Assembly (NCBI GenBank): GCA_013821865.1
Contig: PNJM01000065.1
Coordinates: forward strand, 1 to 10,680
Direction: 5' to 3'
From: Rhodocyclaceae bacterium
GTDB lineage: Bacteria > Pseudomonadota > Gammaproteobacteria > Burkholderiales > Rhodocyclaceae
Length of the DNA stretch: 10,680 bases
Below the pieces are notes generated by a model. The model was not told the DNA's origin and ran no database searches. It was given only the letters and a program-made list of their open reading frames with translations. The position numbers and the translations under genes were made by a program. This document shows, one piece after another, positions 6,504 through 10,680 of this stretch. Positions within the stretch are counted from its first letter, which is position 1. Each line of letters starts with the position of its first letter.

Positions 6504-7744
6504 GAAGGCTGCCTTTCGCTATTTTCGTATCGGCGCAGGCTGCCGATCAGAATGCCGACCAGGAGCCAGAACAGCAAAGCCATATCCCGCACGAAGAAGT
6601 CGTCGGTCATGTTCTTCACGAAAACGGCGGCAAGCAATGACAGGCCGGTCACCGCCAGGGGGTGACGAACCGGGGATGCATCAAGATGGCGGACGAACTC
6701 CCGCACCAGCATGAACCAAAGAATGAGAAAGGTGACGATGCCGGGGATGCCCATCTGGATACCCTTGTTGATGACCATGTTGTGGGCATGCCAAAGAAGG
6801 TCGCGGCTTTCCGGCATGAATTCCGGATAGGCCTGCCTGAAGGCCGGCCGTCCGAAGCCGGCGCCGGTCCATGGCTGTTCCGAGATCTTTTCCAGGGAAA
6901 AGCGCCACAGTTCCCAGCGGACATCTTGCGAAAACACGGTTTCCGAAGCTTGTGCCACGCTTTCCTGGGGACCCAGTCGCCGGGCCAGCTGGAATCCCAG
7001 CAGTCCCGCTACCAAAGAGAGCCCGACCAGGAAAACCATCAGGCGGCGCCATGTGAAGCGGCTGCGCAGGACAAGAAGGCCGGCACAAGCAATTCCCGCC
7101 CCGAGCGCAATAAAGGCCTGGCGGTTGTAGCTGATGGTCATGGCGCCGATATCCGCCGCAAGCAGGATGATCAGCAGGGACGCCAGGGCGCGCTTGCCTT
7201 CCATCCAGAACCGCCAGCAGGCCAGGGCGATCAGCGGCATTATCGAGACCAGAAGATTCGAATTCTTGCCAGGCATCGCCAACGAGGGTATCCGCATGAT
7301 TCTATCCATGGAATCGCCGAAGGAGGCATGCCAAAAGGTCACGGAGACCATGATCACGTTAATTGCCGCAAGCAGGAGGCAGAACGCATGAAATATCGGC
7401 CGCCTTCCGGCCCATGTGGTTGCGACCGAGAAAATGAGCGCGCAATACAGAATCTCGGTCTGGATCTCGTTCAGTGATTCGGCCGGAACCACCGCATAGG
7501 TCAGCGAAATCAAGGCGACCGCGGCATATGCCGACCAGGCAGGCAGGAACGGGAACTCCGGCCGGCAGCGATCATGGAGGATCAGCGCTATCGTGACGGC
7601 CAGAAGCAGCAGAAAGGCGATGTTTCTCAGAGCGATGGTATGCGGTATGGGCAGCACAAAAACATAGACGGCCAGCCCTCCCCAAAACAGCCAATCGAGC
7701 ATCTTCGAAAAGCCGGAGGGCACCGAAAGCAGCGGCTCGCTCAC
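6500..7744 (-). CDS. O-antigen ligase / polymerase family membrane protein (WaaL/Wzy type)
   Basis: The product is 414 residues with about 11-12 hydrophobic spans, from near 22-42 to 387-404. The largest periplasmic loop (about 253-332) ends with GAGFG (294-298) and HAHN (319-322) followed by GIQMGIPG, the Wzy_C/O-antigen ligase signature; SYNRQAF with R208 matches the conserved arginine of these proteins. WaaL joins undecaprenyl-linked polymer to lipid A-core, whereas Wzy polymerises repeat units; sequence alone does not separate them. Neighbouring core-type glycosyltransferases lean to ligase. The start is GTG at 7744, overlapping the upstream stop as GTGA, with AGAGGG 8 bases above. Three 60-base lines counted by hand gave 55-60% GC, lower than most counted lines in neighbouring genes (67-80%, though some were near 58%). 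Confidence 0.87.
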   Translation of the reverse strand: MSEPLLSVPSGFSKMLDWLFWGGLAVYVFVLPIPHTIALRNIAFLLLLAVTIALILHDRCRPEFPFLPAWSAYAAVALISLTYAVVPAESLNEIQTEILYCALIFSVATTWAGRRPIFHAFCLLLAAINVIMVSVTFWHASFGDSMDRIMRIPSLAMPGKNSNLLVSIMPLIALACWRFWMEGKRALASLLIILLAADIGAMTISYNRQAFIALGAGIACAGLLVLRSRFTWRRLMVFLVGLSLVAGLLGFQLARRLGPQESVAQASETVFSQDVRWELWRFSLEKISEQPWTGAGFGRPAFRQAYPEFMPESRDLLWHAHNMVINKGIQMGIPGIVTFLILWFMLVREFVRHLDASPVRHPLAVTGLSLLAAVFVKNMTDDFFVRDMALLFWLLVGILIGSLRRYENSERQPS

Positions 7745-8771
7745 TTGACGAGCCCTCTCTTCCCCTGGTGCCAGGCCAGCAAGGCCTCGTGCAGCTTCTT
7801 CGCGCGATTGGCATAGGTGTGGTCGCGCACGATGCGCCCGTGGCAGCGTTCGGCGATGTCACGCGCCTCGTTGAAGTGCGCGAGGTAATGCTCGATCTTG
7901 TTCACGGCATCGTCGATGCCGGAGAACTCCACCCAGTCGCGCCCGATGTCGAAATCGTCCGCCGCATGGGTGCGCCTGTCGCACAGCAGGAATCCGCCGC
8001 AGGCGGGAATGCCATAGCAGCGCTCCGGCAGGCCGGAGGCAACCGGCGCTCCATACTCGCAGCGGGCGCCGTAGTTGAGGTTGATGCGCGTGGTCTGGAT
8101 CAGCTCCGCCTGCGCCTCGACACTCATGCCCGCCGGCTCGCGGAAAAGGTGGCGGATGCCGCGTGCCTGCAGCCTGTCGCCGAGAGCCGTGAAGAATCGC
8201 TCTCTGTCGGCATCCTCCTTGTAGCGCTTGCCGTTCATGCCGCCGAAGAAAGATACGTCCCAGCGGTAGCCGGCCGAGTCCCGCAGGTGCCTGAACACCC
8301 CCTCCCGCTCGCCGCGCAGATTGTACTTGCCGGTGTCGGCGGCATTGGGCAGATAGAGCACCAGGTCGGCAAACGAGCGCCTGGCATCGATCAGTGTATG
8401 GGTGGCGTAGATATCCAGCAGGCGTGCCCAGTTCAGCCAGTCCAGGCGCCATGCCTTGCGGTTCAGGTAGTGTGGCGCATCACGGTTCCATGCGGCGAGC
8501 GGCACTCCGCCTTGCCGCAAGAGGCGCTTGAGGTTCCACACCCTTATCGGGTGGCGGAGCGCGTCATAAAACCAGATGAAGCAGGCCAGGCTGCGTTCGA
8601 GCAACTCCGCATCGGGCGTCCAGCGGTCGAACACGGGTTCAAGCCCGCGCGCCCGCAACTCGTCCAGCAGCGGCTCGTAGAAGCCGCTGTGATTGATGAT
8701 GATCAGATTGCGCCCGGCTGCCATCGCATCGCTACGCCTGTCTGGATGCCGCCCGAAGCGGGCGAGCGCCC

Positions 8772-8775
<4 letters not shown>
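7741..8775 (-). CDS. CgeB-like glycosyltransferase (GT-B, Glyco_trans_1_2 C-terminus)
   Basis: The product is 344 residues. The C-terminal third matches the CgeB / Glyco_trans_1_2 pattern: [16 protein letters not shown] (251-266), then a [12 protein letters not shown] stretch, a helix with [20 protein letters not shown], and the closing [14 protein letters not shown]. The N-terminal half ([25 protein letters not shown], 23-47) is a Rossmann-like acceptor domain typical of this group. It has no membrane span and should be cytoplasmic. Donor and acceptor are unknown; its place between rmlA and the O-antigen ligase suggests a polysaccharide-building step. The ATG at 8775 overlaps the rmlA stop as ATGA. 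A second ATG at 8724 ([10 protein letters not shown]) is possible and would remove 17 basic residues that look poorly conserved; neither has a strong ribosome site. Confidence 0.8.
7753..7758 (-). promoter_or_regulatory. Ribosome binding site fixing the GTG start of the O-antigen ligase gene
   Basis: The minus strand reads AGAGGG here, 8 bases before the GTG at 7744, inside the last codons of the upstream glycosyltransferase. With the GTGA overlap it supports the GTG over the next in-frame ATG at 7702, which would trim 14 residues before the first membrane span. Confidence 0.6.
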
Positions 8776-9647
<872 letters not shown>

Positions 9648-9651
9648 TTGA

Positions 9652-10680
9652 TCAGTCGCTGTATTGTTGCGCGATCCAGTCGCGATAGGCGCCGCTGGTG
9701 ACGCGGTCGATCCAGGCGGCGTTGCCGAGATACCAGCGCACCGTCTTCCCGATGCCGCTGGCGAAGCTCTCCGCCGGGCGCCAGCCGAGCTCGCGCCCGA
9801 GCTTGCCGGCGTTCATGGCGTAGCGGCGGTCGTGGCCGGGCCGGTCCTTGACGAAGGTGATGAGCTTCTCGTGCGGCACCACCGGCGAGCCGGGATGCAG
9901 CCGGTCGAGCAGTCCGCAGAGGGTTTTCACCACATCGAGGTTGGCCATCTCGGCGCACCCGCCGATATTGTAGGTCTCGCCGGCGCGGCCGCGCGCCAGC
10001 ACGGCGCGGATGGCGGAGCAATGGTCGCCGACGTAGAGCCAGTCGCGCACGTTGAGGCCGTCGCCGTAGATGGGCAGCGGCTTGCCTCCGATGGCATTGA
10101 GGATGATGAGCGGGATCAGCTTCTCGGGAAACTGGTAGGGGCCGTAGTTGTTCGAGCAGTTGGTCGTCAGCGTCGGCAGGCCGTAGGTGTGGTGGTAGGC
10201 GCGCACCAGGTGGTCCGAGGCGGCCTTCGACGCCGAATAGGGGCTGTTCGGCTGGTAGGGGTGCGTCTCCGCGAAGGCCGGGTCGTCCATGCCGAGCGAG
10301 CCGTATACCTCGTCGGTCGATACGTGCAGGAAGCGGAAGCCCGCCTTCGCTTCACCTGTCAGCGACGACCAGTGGGCGCGCGCCGCCTCCAGCAGGGTGA
10401 AGGTGCCGTTGACGTTGGTCTGGATGAACTCGGCCGGGCCATGGATGGAGCGGTCGACGTGGCTCTCGGCGGCGAAGTGCACGATGGCGCGCGGCCGGTG
10501 GCGCGCCAGCAATTCGCCGACCCGCTCGGCATCGTTGATGTCGCCCTGCACGAAGATGTGCCGCGCATCGCCGCTCAAACCGGACAGGTTCTCCGGATTG
10601 CCGGCATAAGTGAGCTTGTCGAGGTTGACGACGGGTTCGTCCGATTCGCGCAGCCAGTCCAGGACAAAATTCGAGCCGAT
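9652..10680 (-). CDS. rmlB: dTDP-glucose 4,6-dehydratase, 5' end beyond right edge
   Basis: The product is visible for 342 residues. The frame is open to the last base, where the first visible residues [10 protein letters not shown] continue the Rossmann GxxGxxG loop, so only about 10-12 N-terminal residues (the usual MILVTGGAGF) are missing. A TTG at 10576-10578 is internal, not the start. The enzyme is an SDR that converts dTDP-glucose to dTDP-4-keto-6-deoxyglucose with bound NAD. The catalytic STDEVYG block is encoded at 10300-10320 and the YSASK motif (YxxxK) at 10225-10239; [15 protein letters not shown] is also present, all standard for RmlB. It precedes rmlA by 4 bases. rmlC and rmlD are not in the window; they may lie upstream or elsewhere. 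Confidence 0.97.
   Translation of the reverse strand: MGSNFVLDWLRESDEPVVNLDKLTYAGNPENLSGLSGDARHIFVQGDINDAERVGELLARHRPRAIVHFAAESHVDRSIHGPAEFIQTNVNGTFTLLEAARAHWSSLTGEAKAGFRFLHVSTDEVYGSLGMDDPAFAETHPYQPNSPYSASKAASDHLVRAYHHTYGLPTLTTNCSNNYGPYQFPEKLIPLIILNAIGGKPLPIYGDGLNVRDWLYVGDHCSAIRAVLARGRAGETYNIGGCAEMANLDVVKTLCGLLDRLHPGSPVVPHEKLITFVKDRPGHDRRYAMNAGKLGRELGWRPAESFASGIGKTVRWYLGNAAWIDRVTSGAYRDWIAQQYSD

Noticed and set aside
4408..6665. Long plus-strand open frames (377 and 434 codons) opposite the GT9 and GT4 genes
   Set aside because: They are antisense shadows: compositions rich in Arg, His and Ala, no motif, and the minus-strand frames carry complete family signatures and coupled starts.
10576..10578. 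A TTG start for rmlB inside the window
   Set aside because: The frame stays open to the right edge, and the upstream residues [10 protein letters not shown] and [13 protein letters not shown] are conserved RmlB sequence, so the true start is outside the window.

Overview
The window looks like a chromosomal segment of a GC-rich betaproteobacterium. A Rhodocyclales-like host (Azoarcus/Thauera/Accumulibacter relatives) is my best guess, from protein flavour and the BPSS1780-family / DUF2782 / LOG / polA neighbourhood. No rRNA or other taxonomic marker is present, so this is inference.

Layout. The left third (1-4282) is housekeeping. On the minus strand lie the start of a BPSS1780-family membrane protein (cut by the left edge), a small secreted DUF2782 protein and a LOG-family Rossmann protein. 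The LOG gene diverges from polA (DNA polymerase I, plus strand) across an 87-bp gap that holds a strong GC-rich dyad. The BPSS1780 gene has a readable sigma-70 promoter (TTGAGA, 17 bp, TAGCAT), a short leader made largely of an AAC/ACC repeat, and a consensus Shine-Dalgarno.

The right two thirds (4312-10680) form one tightly packed minus-strand operon for surface polysaccharide. In transcription order it is rmlB (cut by the right edge), rmlA, a CgeB-like glycosyltransferase, an O-antigen ligase/polymerase-type membrane protein, a GT4 glycosyltransferase and a GT9 heptosyltransferase-type enzyme. rmlB and rmlA make dTDP-4-keto-6-deoxyglucose, the precursor of dTDP-rhamnose. The glycosyltransferases would build the chain or the LPS core, and the multi-span protein would polymerise the chain or ligate it to lipid A-core. 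Every junction after rmlA is a 4-base NTGA overlap, which fixes ATG, GTG and TTG starts and implies translational coupling. polA and the operon converge on a 29-bp gap with a short hairpin.

I see no defence system, mobile element with a transposase, CRISPR array, tRNA or rRNA. No stretch over 300 bases lacks a gene. The least ordinary signals are two GC-rich palindromic in-frame insertions, one in polA just before polymerase motif C and one in the GT9 gene. The repeat-built leader of the BPSS1780 gene is next. I found no convincing undescribed multi-gene system.
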